The notes below the pieces were generated by a model. That model worked only from the letters and a program-made list of their open reading frames with translations. It searched no databases and was not told the DNA's origin. From positions 55,589,898 through 55,653,897 of the forward strand of contig NC_092521.1 of NCBI RefSeq assembly GCF_037038585.1: DNA of 64,000 nucleotides. The letters run 5' to 3'. The position numbers and the translations under genes were made by a program. The DNA is from Patagioenas fasciata (Eukaryota > Chordata > Aves > Columbiformes > Columbidae). Of this stretch, positions 25,676 to 38,205 are shown in pieces (position 1 is the first letter of the stretch; each line of letters begins with the position of its first letter).

Positions 25676-28600
25676 AATGCCAACCTGAGTGCTTCTGAAA
25701 GCTGCCTGCTGCTCACCCTCCCTCCAGAAATCCTCTCTGCTCTCAGGAGGGGAAAAGAGTTCCTGTGACAGCTCTTCTCCAGGCTGGGGGAAGCTGGAAG
25801 CCATGTAGTCTGGAAAGACTTTAATGCAGTCAGGCTGGGGTGAGGAGCCTGGACCTGTAGCATGCCTGTAGCATGCCTCCCAGTCTTCCCAAGGTTAAAT
25901 CATGGTATTGAGCAACACCAGAAATAACATTGACCTGTGAACAGGGACCAGGAATTAATGCCAGTTTCTAGCCACAGCTTACCCCTGACCTTCTTTTGTG
26001 ATGTTGGGACACCTACCATCCCCAAGTGCCTATTTCCCCTCTTATCCCTGACAGGTTTCGCAGGAGACTCCTTGTTTCTCTAGGCAGTGATGAAACCCAA
26101 GACAGGCTACAGTCCTGGCTGGGAGGGCTGTCATTTCTGAGGCAGCATTTAAAAGATTGAGGCTGATGATGGAATCTGAGCAGGTCCTGTCTTCAGCTGG
26201 AACAGTGCTCCTGCCACTGCCAACCAAGGAAAACCCTACTGTGTCAGTGGAAACGCCACTGAAGATGGCTCCAATAGCACAATACAGGGACAGACTACTG
26301 ACTGATGCCCAGTTTGGGGGGACAGCTGTTGTAAGGGATTCCCTGTCAGTGCTCCAGGTTTGAAAACCCAGGTTGCCGCAGCGGGTGCTTTTCATCATAG
26401 CTTTCAGAGACATCACGTCAGCTGGGTTTTGTAAATATTTCAAGAGTGTTTTGAAGTTCCAATGAAAACGGAGGGTACCTTTGATGTCCACAGATCCTTT
26501 ATCCAACTGTACACATCACCCCATGCTTTTTCACCAATGCTGTTTAGTCAGTGTTCACTGAGGCCAAAGGGGTGCAAGGTGCAAAATCTTGGGTCCACTG
26601 AAGTCAACAGCAAACGTATCCCTGGTTACAGTGAGACCAGGATCATAGCGAAGTAAGTCAAAGAAAGCGATTTTAGTTTCACTGTTTCTCTCTCTCTCAT
26701 TAAAAAAAAAAAATCTGATCAGAAAATCAGAGATTCTTTTGTTTAAAAAGACCCCAATGTTTGGGAAAATGCACATCAAAAACCAGGATGGAATGAGTAA
26801 TATATGCAAGGAATTAATTTTTTAATTATTATTCATTTATTTTTTACAGAAAGGATTGTTTTAGACATTAACCCATGTGAGAGAACCAAACTGGATATTT
26901 TTTGACTGCTAGCCTGGAAGTCTCTGCATCACTGAATCAGTATTAAGAAAAGCCTTCTGTGTGGATAGGCAAGGATTTGCCATATATGTTTTCCCAACAG
27001 AAAATGTGATTTTTTTCAACAAAATTATCATTCTCTTGTTGAAAATGCCTGTTCTGTAATATGAATATTTTGTGTATATTAATCACTTCAGGGGAAGTTC
27101 TTATCCAGCAAGCCTATTCAATGTGCTACTTTATTTTCCTTCTTTGTGTTTTGTTTCCCAAACACAGACACTAATACTAATTTCTGGGACTCCCAGGGAG
27201 GTTCCCAAGTTTAATAAAGACTATGCTGTGAGTCTTTATTATAATACGTTTCTGTTTGTTTCAAAACATAGAGAAAACCAATTGAGGACAAAAAAAACCA
27301 TTGACATAAATTGGAGATTTCTGCATTACCTGTGTGGGTGTTTAAAGTGAAGAATACTTTGCCTGTGAAACCTTGATTCCAGTAGATATACTAGTATGTA
27401 CATACAATTTCTAGTCTGTTTTCCTCTCTATTTTTTCTCTCCTACTCTATCTGTCCCCTTCCTTATGTTTCTTAGTATTTTGTCAGTGTTTTGTTCACAA
27501 ATAGCATTTTCTTTTTCTCTTTTTGTTTTGTTTTATCCACTAAGATGGATTTTTTTTCATTTTCTTTCTTTCTTTTCTTTTATAACTCACTTTCTCTTCC
27601 CATCCCCATTTCTCTTCCTCTTTCTCCTAGTTCTGCCTTTGTATATGGGAGCTCACCCTTATCCCCAATTTAGTGTGATAACAAAGGAAAAAAAAAACAC
27701 AAAACCCCTTGTTTTCAGAAGCTCCTGTCTGTCTCAGGACAAGCAATATGCTAGGCCGGCTCCTGACAAAACATAGCCCTTTTGTTTCGCATATGCTGGT
27801 TCACCTCAGTTGAATGCAACAGCTTTGTTTTAGGTGTAGATATTATGTCAGGTCTGCCTGGCAGGTGCATCTTATAGCCGGTGTCACCCAGCAGTAAAAT
27901 CTGTAATTACAGGTCATGGAGGTGGAGTACTCCTTTGATGTGACTTTTTCTGTTGTTGCAAGCGGATACAATTTGACTGAGATATCAAATGTAGATAGCA
28001 GTAAAAATTTAATTAACAAATCAGAGCTTTCATCTGGAGTTTTAGAACTCTAGCCAACAGGTTTCTTCAATCTAAAGAAATCAAGAGATGGAGGGGTGAA
28101 GGCAGTGCCTTTGTAGTGTATACAGCTTATGACCTTTTTTATGATGCTTGCAAAGATAAAGCTTTTTTAACTGTTAGTTTTCCCTTTGGAGAAGCTTTTA
28201 GATCTTCACCAAAAGCAAGGGTATTGTTCATTGTATGCTTATTTTTCACCATTTTAACTCCTCATTACGCATGCATTTTCTCTTGTGATGCTGCAGATTA
28301 CTTAGCAGGAGAAGACAGAGTGCGCTTGCACCTGTCTTCATGCAGCTGGGGCTGCATGGAGTTCCCTGGCACCCCAAATTTGCATGCTGGCTTATTCCTC
28401 TTGTGGTGAGCCAGCCAGGGGTGGTATTGGTGGCCTGACCTGTGGGATGTAACATTTCTGCCATGATTTACTTACCATTTTAATAATGGAAGCCTGATTG
28501 AATTAAGGTTGAAACTTGGATCTTAGCTACTTTTTCTGTAAGTGGAGAAGACACTCTTTGCTTTCAGTGTTTTCTAGGGATGCTGTCATGGTCAAAGCAG

Positions 28601-29568
28601 CTAGGTACACAGATTGCCTTAGTCATGCCACTCATTCTGGTGGTAATTGAGAGATGGGAGAGCAGTATTCTGCCTGTTATGTGCTGTGTGTGTGGTTACT
28701 GCTGCCTGTGAACTGAAAGAAATGCAAATGAGCAATAAAATAATAATAAAATCAATCCCTGTGCGGAGTGCCGCCTCTGCTAGAGGTGTGTCAGAGCACC
28801 CCAAAAGCACATAATAAGAGAAATATGGATAATCAGAGGAGGTACTCTTTATCTCAGTAATGTAACTGTCTTACATTTGTAGGCCAGATGTTTACAGAAC
28901 AAAGTTACAAAATGCTGAAGAAAAGATTATAGAAGAATACTGTGATCAAAAGAAAAAGTGCCTCAGATGTTCATCATAATACTATGTATTTGACTTTTCA
29001 GGACTGAAAAGTCCTCCAGATGAACGCACACTTTACTGCAGAGACCACAGACTGATCTTCTGTGAGTCTGTGGAGATGAGCTGCCAGATGTACTTGTGTC
29101 TTTGTCAGTGCATCTGGGATTGGCCCAGGCATTTCTGCAAGTGTGCGTACAAATATCCTAGCTCAGGAAACATATACTAGTACCAGATAACACTTAGGAA
29201 AGCCTTAAGTACAGAAGCACTTAATAATGGTCTCAAGGACCTTCCTGAAATGAAGCCAAAGAATCTGAGTCAAAGACCTCTGGAATCAAGACAGCACCAC
29301 AAACTCATGCTTATGCAAATGGATGTTTAGAGGTGTTAGCCTAGAATTTTAATGTGCAGCTTTGGATTTTTGAGCTAACTTCTAGTGGGACTACTGAAAT
29401 AAAATCCTATTGAGCAGGATGAAAAGGGCCAAGGCTCCTATTCACCCAGTGAATTTATGGTGCTTGGCATTTATAGTACAGTTACCCAATTCTAAAGTAT
29501 AAATGGTCAAGCTACCACTGTTGCAAAAGCGTCAAAAGCTTTCCTAGGCTGTAGCAGAAGTAAGAAGT

Positions 29569-29607
29569 GAAAGAAAAGAAAGGAAGAAAGAGAGAAAGAA
29601 AGGAAGA
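29569..29607. repeat. Purine-only (GAAA/GGAA) tract
   Basis: The plus strand is purely A and G for about 39 bases, built from GAAA, GGAA and GAGA units. It is a degraded tetranucleotide-type simple repeat. Confidence 0.85.
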
Positions 29608-30902
29608 TTTGCCATCCCTGTGTTTAAGGCACGCAAATGTACTTTTTGACATTTGCATTACTAATTTTGGTGCTTTGATTGAAGTACTCTGTTACCATAC
29701 TTTAAAGGCCCAGATATCACCTCACACGGCTAAGAAAAAAGGAGAAAAGACTTCAAAGTGAATAATTACCTGTTGATGATGTATTATATTTAAAGACTCT
29801 GGCTGTGGATTAAAGCTAGTTCTAAGGTTGTTAATAGCCTGAAGTAAACAACTAATGAATCAAAGAAAAGGAGCAAAAAGCAGCTATAGTTGAAGGACAT
29901 TGCCATTAATACGAAAGGCAAGAGTTGAAGTGTTAAGTGTAACACAATAAAACACAGTCATTTCACACTAGATTGTAAAAGAATTTAGAAAAATTGTCAC
30001 AGGTGAATTACTACAGGTTGTCCTTTGAGCTTTGTTCTCAAAGCACTTTGATGTGATGCACGGTGCCACAATTTCCACCGCTATGGTTTTTTTCTGCAAT
30101 TTATCTGCAATTTTTATGTGGTGTGATGAATAGAATAGATTTGAATGTGAAGAGCTATACCTACAGCAGTGGTGGAAACAGCATGCTTCCATAAAGGAGA
30201 AATAAAAGTTCAAAGGAGGAGGCACAGAGATGGAAAGGGAGAGAAAACAGATGAAAACAGTGCAGAATAAACTGGATGTCCACAGGGGTCCTTCTGGTTT
30301 CTAACTATTGAGAATCTTGATAAAATAGGAAAGTAAGTGATTTAAAGGGGTGACGGGGAGAAACTATCACGACATACTTTCGCTAGGTAGATGACAGCAG
30401 TGCTTCAATCTGTCGTCCCTCAATCATGGCCTTCCCACCAGGGCAAAAACTTGTAAAGCTACTGGCAGTCCTCACATGAGCAAGGGTGGAGGGCCTTCAT
30501 TTCTTACGAAATGAAGCTCTAATCGTAGAAGCTGTAAAAGAAGGAGTATTATTTTTATTTAAACGTGTGGCAATTGTGGTCATTTGCAAAACCTGAACTT
30601 TGAAGGAGAATATACTTTTTCTCTTTGAATATTGTTTTGGGAGAAATAAACCACCGTGAAACACTGCAAGCTTGCAGCCCATTATGCTGATATATACAGC
30701 ATGGTGCTAAATGACTACTCACTTCTTGTTAGACCTAAGCTTTTAAGGTTGCTAGATTTTCTCTGGGTTCATACATGTGGTTTAGGAATTGACTGGAAAT
30801 AAGAGAAAGCATAATGTGGACAGTAGACATGCACTGAAGAGCTAGTAGGTATTTCCAATGAGAGTGATTATTTTTAAGGCTTAAAAATCAATATATTTCA
30901 GG

Positions 30903-30930
30903 AAACAAACAAACAAAAACAACAAGAAAC
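30903..30930. repeat. Short AAAC-type tract
   Basis: This short run of AAAC units with a single G is compositionally like the longer A/C tracts elsewhere in the window. Confidence 0.75.
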
Positions 30931-33900
30931 CACTACCTGATAAAGCTAATGATGTCCTAGGAGTGGCCTACACATAATCCCTGTCTTTCTGCATTTTGTG
31001 GTGGACTGGGGTAATATTACACTTTCTTGAGGTAAGTTGTAAAACCAACCTGGCTGCTCAGCAACCCCCACATCCAGTCTCTGGCACATCTGAATCATGA
31101 GCTTTAAGTTAAGGACAGAATAAGTATGTACACAGTAGATTCCAAGGAAGAGCACCTGCATTGACGAAACATGTGCCATCTATCTTGCTTTATGGAACCA
31201 AGGCCCATGGGCTCAAGGTCTGCTTGGGAAAGTCACCCCAGGATCCCCATCCCCTGCAGGAAGTGTGTGCTGTAATCACAGGAGGCAGTCTGGTAGGAAT
31301 CACTTCCTTTTTAAGAACCAAGAGTGTCTCTTTTCAACCGGAATAAGCCAGTGGTTCAGTTCTGTGACCTGCTCAGCCATCCTTGATGGCATCAGTCTCA
31401 CCAAGTGAGGACTCATCAGTCAGCACTCTTCTCAGGGAAAGGATCACTAATGTACATCTCGAAACACAACTCAGCCTAAAACAAGTGTCTCTGAAGTGGC
31501 AAGAAGGATGTGGTAATGCAAAAAGGCTAAAAGGGCAGTGGTACATGTGATGGCTGAGGTCAAGGCTTCCCTTATGTCTTGTAGGGTTGCTGCTGTGTGT
31601 CTGCTCCTCTCCATGGAGGTGATTGCTGAGGGACCTGGTACCATTGTGTTTTATCAACAAAATCACTGGCTTATATTCTCCAGGTAAGTGTTCATTGTAT
31701 GCTAACTATAGGACTAAACAGATAACAAAAGTGTCCCAACTTCATTTTGAGTATCAATCTTTCCTTACCAAATGTTGGGATTCCTGTCATCCACCATTCA
31801 CTGTTTTGGAGATAGGTGTCCTGTTTGGGGCTGAAGCCTTAAGGGAAGCAGTGAGTCAGTTTGGCATGCCATCATCACTGGAGGAAGAGAGTCCCTTCCT
31901 CCCATCCCACCCCATTCTCTCCCATCTCCCTTGCTGTCTCCTGGCTGTCAGCTCCCACTACTTACCTGGTGCAAGCTCATGGGACCCTACTTCGGATAAT
32001 TAAATTCAAATATTCAGTAGACTACTAGCCTGCCAAAAGACTAAAACTAGCTCAGCAAAGTGTCTGACCAGCATGGAGCTATAACCAGGAAAATTGAGGC
32101 AGCACCAGGAGGTTCCCTGAAAGGATGGAAGAGCACGAGAGAAGGGAAAGGCAGATGAGACCTGCTTTTTTCCACAGGCATGAGCTGTGAAATCTGAAAG
32201 GCATTTTTCTGAGTTTCCTTGGAGTCCCTGGAGAAAGCTGGACAGTCTGAGCCGTTGAAGCTGAACTGTTTTCCAGGAGTTTCTATAGAGAGAGCCTGAA
32301 AAAAGAATGTGGACTAGAAAACAGACTTTTGGAAGCTTAAAGTTAAATAAGGCAGAACCCAACTGTAATCCTTAGCACTTCAGGTAAATGTTCATGGTTA
32401 TCCTTGTACTCACTGTTTCCCAAACACTTGACATCTGTGCTTCTCCTCCCCATGAGTGACAATACTCAACTCACCTGCATGCTGCTCCCAGGTTACTAAC
32501 CCTGTCTCCAAGCTATGGGCGTTCTCACAGTAGGGCTTCACAGTAGGGAGGTACTTGGCTGTCCTGTTGGGCCTCTGATGAATGAAATACCAATGAAAAG
32601 CCTGATAAGGCCAAAGGGAATCATGTAAAGTTCGTGTAGTGGTCCCTGCTCCAGAGCAGCTGTCCCAGACTCTCCAGCAGCTCACCCCCAAATCAGTGGT
32701 TTGATTATGGCTGGGCCACATTTTTCACACTGGTGTCTTTGCACCGATGAGAGCTATTGTGGAAATGTCCCATCAAAGTACTAAGGGCTTGAGGGTGTCT
32801 TTGCTGGGAACAGGTGGGCAGAAGCTAGAGGGGGCCACAGGACTGCACAGCCCCTGTCCTGTCTCTATCAGTGTGGTGCCCATCTACATTGGCATGGATA
32901 TGTTGAGGGAAAAGCTAGGCAGATATTTCAAATGTGTTTCATACCTTTTGTCCTGGCTCAGACACACACCATGCGTGTATGCAACAACTGTATGTCTATT
33001 TGGGGTTCTTTCATGGACGGTACATTTTACTTCAATAAGCTGGCTATTTCCATGTCCTATCTCATCCTTGTCTGCAGGTTTTGCTGCTCGCTCTGAGGAT
33101 TGCATCTTGTTGAGTGTTTTGTGATTGACTCCTAGATCTCTTCAAAGTCTCAGACTGGGTTTGCTAAAGCTTACTGGTTTAGTGCATTATTTGTTCTGTA
33201 GCAGTGCCCAGAGGCACCTTTTTTGCAGAGCAGCCTCTGTGTCTGGTACACATGCAGCTGTTTGTCCTAAGGTCTGAGACACATTCTCATAGCCTTGTCT
33301 CTGCCTCTCTGGCACATGATATTCTCAGCCATCACTAAAGATTAATATGTTCCATTTGGCACTGTCGTGAGAAAGCTATCTTGTTTGGGGGAAAATGCAT
33401 TATTAAGCCCAAAGCAAAGTTACAGGCACTTTTTGGTGATGGTGTTGATTATTCACAAAATGTCATTCCCGAGTTGCCTTGTTTGCCAAATGTGGGACAT
33501 ATGTTAGTAATTGGCAACGTGTAATGTGGATCTCTTCTATAAATGGCTGTTTCGAAACACAATTAGTAATAAAATAAGGGGGCTAAGAGGTTCCCCAGAA
33601 GATCTAACACTGCACCTCTTTTTAAACTGTTATCACTAGCAGGCAAGACTTGTTCTCCCTCCTTGTCCAGACTGCTTTTCTTCCTGTAAAACCTCAGGCC
33701 TGTTCCCCACTTTTGCTCATGTTGCAACTTAGGGTTTTTTTGTTCTTTCAGGAGACAGCTAATTGAAATCTATGTCTGTTGTTTCTTAATATGCTTTCCA
33801 CTGACTTGTGGGCTGGCTGTATTTAAACAACTCTGGTAATGACATAGAATGATTTTCAAGGACCTGAAGGAGGAAATAATTCTATGAAACTCCACAGCTC

Positions 33901-35489
33901 CTATGGATTCTATCTCTTGATTTTAGTTACACTGCACATGGACATAAAGTATGAATAGATACCTTAAAAGAGTCAGAGGCTCGAATTTGCTGTCATGTCA
34001 CCACTGTTTTGATGTGAAAGTATTAACTCAGATGGCATAATTGGTAGGGTTGGAATAAATCTTAACATATCAGCCCCAAGAGATTTACAGCAGAAGAGTT
34101 TGAATGTGCAAATATTTGTGCAGGTGTGCAGACCTACAGACTCTATTGTTACCACAGACCTGTTCAACTGAGGAAGTTATTGGTCTGTAGTGATGGAGGC
34201 AGACACAGACTTTTGAGACCTAAATACCACTGGATAATGAATGGTAAGAACAATACAATGCACATAAGGAAGAAAGTGCCACCTGTATGAGGCACACTTG
34301 GAAATAGCATTGGCAGGTTTGCCTAGTATTTGGAGGGGCAAGATTATTTGGTTGTTTGGTTAGCTGGTCACATTTTTTTCATGCAGGATAGTATGAGTTT
34401 GAGTGTGGCTGAGGTATAATGATGTGTAGATGGATGTTGGAGGTCCAGTTTTCTGGTGACACGGCCTAGTCTGTCAGCTAGCAAGGAGAAGAGAAGGAGG
34501 TGCAGATGATTGATACAAAGTTATACCCACCCTTTTTGATTGTTGATGTATTTTTTTTATGTCTTTTCTGGACTCCTCATTGCTGAGGGACACTTGTGTA
34601 ATAGAAGAACTGGTTCACATCTTTGCATGCTCTTTCCAATGCAACACTAGCCGCTGTGATCCACTCCCAGTAAATATTAGCTAACTATTGCAATATGTTT
34701 TTTGAGGGGTGTAGCCTAAACCAGAAGTTGATGCAAAATACCGCATCCCACTTCCCAAGCGGCAACCATGGCCAAATTGTTCCACGCTTCACATGGAGCA
34801 GCAGCCCAAAGAGCACTAGGGGCAGCAAGAATCTTTCCACTGACTTCAAAAAGCTTTGGCTCAAGCCACCCAAGACAATGCTAGGTCCTGTTTTTCCCCG
34901 AAAGGTGAACATGGCTTCAGAAACATTTCTGAGAGCCTGCCCTCTTTTATCCAGTGTGGCTAGGAATGATCCCAAACCAGAGATATCCTGGCTTGGGAGA
35001 GGTGGTGCTGCTTGGCTGAGAATGGAGTCAAACCAGCTTTTTTCCCTTTGTTTGAAGTTTCTCAGCCTCCAGTATGTGAAGCTTTCCTTGGCTCTCGGGT
35101 AGGAGAGTGCAGGTTACTATTTCCATGTGGAGTCAGTATTTGTTGAACTGTTTTTCCAGTTTGGAGTGGTTGTTTTCCTATTAAAGAAGGAAAGAGGGGT
35201 AAATTGGGTCACTTTTTTTGAAGGAAGTGGAATTGAATTATCTACTTTGTATCTGTGTAAGCCCTGTGTATGTGTTCTTGTGCATCAAATGAAGTAAAAA
35301 ACATAAATAGAAGGTCTGATTCCTGCTTCTCTGAACATACAGTTTTGATGATAATGGATTTAAATCCAACTGTTTGACTCATCATTTATGTACTTTGTAT
35401 GTGGATGGTACAGTCCGACAGCATCACTGACTGGTAAGAAGTCAGTGGAGGTGTTCTAGCAGGGCTCAGGCATCATGACCACTATTGTG

Positions 35490-35572
35490 AAAACAAAACA
35501 AAACAAAACACAAACAAACAAACAAAAATAACACACACACAAAAAAAACCCCAACCAACCAACCAACAAAAC
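35490..35572. repeat. A/C-only low-complexity tract
   Basis: The plus strand contains only A and C, apart from one T at 35529, over about 83 bases. In order it has AAAAC units, CAAA units, a short AC dinucleotide run, an A8 run and then CCAA units. The modular make-up resembles the tract at 5709-5821. Confidence 0.9.
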
Positions 35573-36289
35573 TCCAGAAGTAAAAGTATCCCGTGCAAAC
35601 CAAGGAACTGCCTTGGTGACCCCAGGGCTGAGTCATTACTTTTCTCCTCAGGGTTAAAACTTCCTATTGTACACTTTCAGGACATTAAAAAATGCAATGG
35701 TAGTTACAGAGGTTAGATAACATGAAGTAACTTCCTCTATTTTTCATTTTCAGCTCTCTCAACTATAATCTGTTAAATTACATCTTGGTAGCACAGAGCC
35801 AGTAACAATGATTGCAACCCTCTGGCTCACAGGCGACGGATAACAACACGTCGTGGCCTGACCCCTACTGTTGCTGCCACATGAGCTATGACTATCCAGG
35901 GAGCAGCAGGAGAAACATGGAGAGGTAGCACTGGGCCATGCAGAGAAAAGGGATCAGGCATGACCAAGTTAATCACCACCACCCATTAGCTGATTTCTCC
36001 TACACACTCTTCTTTCCAGTGGGAGCCAGAAACAATAATATAACATTATTGCTGACAGTAGTGCCTGTGTTGGGATATATGCTTTGCTGACAGGAGCTGA
36101 AATCTTTGAGGTATTTGCCATTGGGAGCTTGGTCCCATCCCTCCTGGTTCGTTTATTATTTGCAGCTCTGCTGCCTCCGTCTCTTGGCCAGTTGGCTTGT
36201 GTGGAAAGGGGATTCCTGGAAGAGCAGCACGAGGCTGGCTCAGGCCTTGGGGGATCGTTACCATGTCCCCAGTCATGCACTTGACGCTG

Positions 36290-36440
36290 AGATGCTGAGT
36301 GATTTAGGACCAGACACTTGCTGTCTTTGCCTCCATTTCCCTCTCTGTGAAATGTTGATGGTGGTGCTTGCTTCACAAACAGCATGAAGCTGTGCAGTTG
36401 CCAAGCTCTCTATGAGGCAACACATGACATTAATTAGCTG
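36290..36440 (+). mobile_element. MIR/CORE-SINE-like copy, plus strand
   Basis: The segment reads CTGAGTGATTTAGGACCAGA, then CACTTGCTGTCTTTGCCTCC, then ATTTCCCTCTCTGTGAAATG. Base by base this follows the MIR sequence around CTGTGTGACCTTGGGCAAG and CCTCAGTTTCCCCATCTG. The downstream part (GGTGCTTGCTTCACA, then GCCAAGCTCTCTATGAGGC) is weakly like the rest of an amniote MIR. The copy is strongly diverged, as expected for a SINE family that stopped moving long before modern birds. The family call rests on memory of the consensus, and the boundaries are approximate. Confidence 0.62.
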
Positions 36441-37192
36441 TGTTGTATAGGCCCAACACTGAGAAAGGAAAATGTTGTTTTGTCATTGTGGCACTGAGAA
36501 TATTATGTTTCTCCATCCATCTTGAACAGCTGGCCTTGTAGGGAATAAGAGAGAATCAGTTGTGCCCTTTGCCTTTTTGTGTTCAGATACAGAAACAACC
36601 TGTAAATATGATGACACTCAGCATTTATCATCTGAGCTATCGAAAGATAAAAATGTCATGTGCTTTTATTGGTTGTCTTTGCTTGGGTTCCAGTATCTGA
36701 CATTTTAATTTGTTTGCTTAATACACTAAAAAAAGAGCTAAAAATAAACTAATAAGTTCCTTTGTTTTCTCAGTGTTCATGTTCTTTCCCCATTTCTTAC
36801 AAGTCTTACAAGTCTTCTCCAAATTTCTGTGAATTATACACTAAGGATCAACTTCTGCTTCAGTTTGAAATCAATTGCAAATTTCCCACATACTTTAACA
36901 GGAACAGAAGACGCCTCAATGCCTTACCAAAGTTTTTTAAAATATGAAGATGCTGAATTCCTTAGAGGGGATGCTTTGGACTCTTCAGACTATGAGTTGA
37001 TTCACCAAATCCTCTCTTCATGCACATGAGAAAGCAGAAAAAAACCCCTTGACTCTCTCTTTCATGTTACTTGAACAGCAAAAAGTGCCTCGTTTGTTTG
37101 TGAATTATACTGATTATACCATGGTCTTATGGATTACTATGCATTTTTCTCAACACAGGAGAAGCATGCAGGGTAATTTTGGCAGTTGATTA
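36441..37192. other. Unique sequence between SINE and LTR
   Basis: I see nothing recognisable. A 9-bp unit (CTTACAAGT) is present twice in tandem at 36796-36813. The 5 bases just before the LTR (37188-37192, GATTA) are probably the left copy of its target-site duplication. Confidence 0.55.
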
Positions 37193-38022
37193 TGTATTTG
37201 GTTTGCATGGCAAGGTTTTGGTAACGGGGGAGCTACAAGGCTAGCTTCTGTGAGAACCTGCTAGAAGCTTCACCCGTGTCTGACAGAGCCAATGCCAGCC
37301 AGCTCCAAGAGGGACCCACTACTGTCCAAAGCTGAGCCCATCCAGGAGGCTGTGACCTGATGAAGAGCCCATGCTGGAGCAAGGTCCTGTGACCCCATGG
37401 AAAGAAACAGCAGCCCACACTGGAGCAGGTTTTCTGGCAGGACTTGTGACCTTGTGGAGGATCCACGCTGGAGAAGTCTGTTCCTGAGGGACTGCACCTT
37501 ATGTAGGGTACCCACTCAGGAGCAGTTAATGAAGAACTGCAGCCTGGGGGAAGTACACACACTGGAGAAGTTCATGCAAAACTGTCTCACATGGGAGGGA
37601 CCCCATGCTGGAGTATGGGGAGTGTGTGAGGAGTCCTCCTCCTGAGGAGGAATGAGTGGCAAAGAGAACATGTGATGAACTGACCAGAACCCCATTCCCC
37701 ATCTCCCTGCGCTGGTGTGGGGGAAGGAAATAGAGAAGCTGGGAGTGAAATTGAGCCCGAGAAGGGAAAGGTGGGGGGAAGATGTTTTAAGATTTGATTT
37801 TATTTCTTATTATCCTACTCTCATTTGATTGGTAATGAATTAAACTAATTTCCCTGAGTTGAGTCAGTTTTTCCTGTGACTGCAATTGGTGAGTGACCTC
37901 ACTGTCCTTATCTCAACCTACAAGCCTTTTGTTTTATTTTCTCTCCCCTGTCCAGCTGAGGAGGGGAGCAATAGAGCAGCTTTCGTGAGCACCTGGTGTA
38001 CAGCCAGGGTCAATCCATCACA
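37193..38022 (+). mobile_element. Solo LTR of an avian ERVL-type endogenous retrovirus
   Basis: The element begins TGTATTTGG and ends CCATCACA, giving the TG...CA ends of an LTR. The right part is diagnostic: ATTTGATTGGTAATGAATTA, then GGTGAGTGACCTC, CTCTCCCCTGTCCAGCTGAG, CACCTGG and AGCCAGGGTCAA. It matches my memory of the ERVL LTR abundant in zebra finch and other Neoaves. The flanks are GATTA (37188-37192) and GAATA (38023-38027), a 5-bp target-site duplication with one mismatch. No viral genes adjoin it, so it is a solo LTR left by recombination. The usual AATAAA is altered (AATGAA). Compared with the family, a central block, including where the promoter would lie, seems deleted. It is almost certainly inactive. 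Confidence 0.9.
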
Positions 38023-38127
38023 GAATATTACTATCCTAGTTCCACCAATATAATCATAGTCAAAAAATGTTCAGCAGGGGATGGTTTCTTTGTTTAGCAT
38101 TTTGGAGATGTCAAATACCTATTTTTT

Positions 38128-38205
38128 GCACAGCTTACTGTGTGACCTTGGGATCCAGTCTATAGCTGCATCACATTTGATAGGGGTTGCTAGAAATTAA
38201 GACCT
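38128..38205 (+). mobile_element. Possible MIR fragment
   Basis: The segment contains CTGTGTGACCTTGGG (38138-38152), an exact match to the conserved core of MIR. Looser similarity follows (CATCACATTTGATAGGGG against CATCTGTAAAATGGGG). The match beyond the 15-base core is weak, so this may be a relic or a coincidence. Confidence 0.35.

Larger units (their letters stand above)
25676..36289. other. Unique sequence, no gene recognised
   Basis: I recognise no gene or transposon. Small features are an 11-bp unit repeated in tandem (about 25855-25876), a 154-codon minus-strand open frame at 26042-26506 with no known domain, and a pyrimidine-rich stretch (27400-27631). The last of these ends in a sequence that looks like a 3' splice site (CTCTTTCTCCTAG), but no coding sequence follows it. 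A/C and purine tracts are listed separately. Confidence 0.5.

Noticed and set aside
28722..29320. Two ATGCAAAT octamer motifs (28722 and 29313)
   Set aside because: Eight-base motifs occur by chance about this often in AT-rich DNA. No promoter or enhancer context is visible.
33842..33888. CATAGAAT and ATTCTATG motifs resembling CR1 3' ends, facing each other
   Set aside because: The sequence between and outside them shows no CR1 blocks such as GGAAGGGACC, so the two octamers look like a coincidence or a chance inverted repeat.
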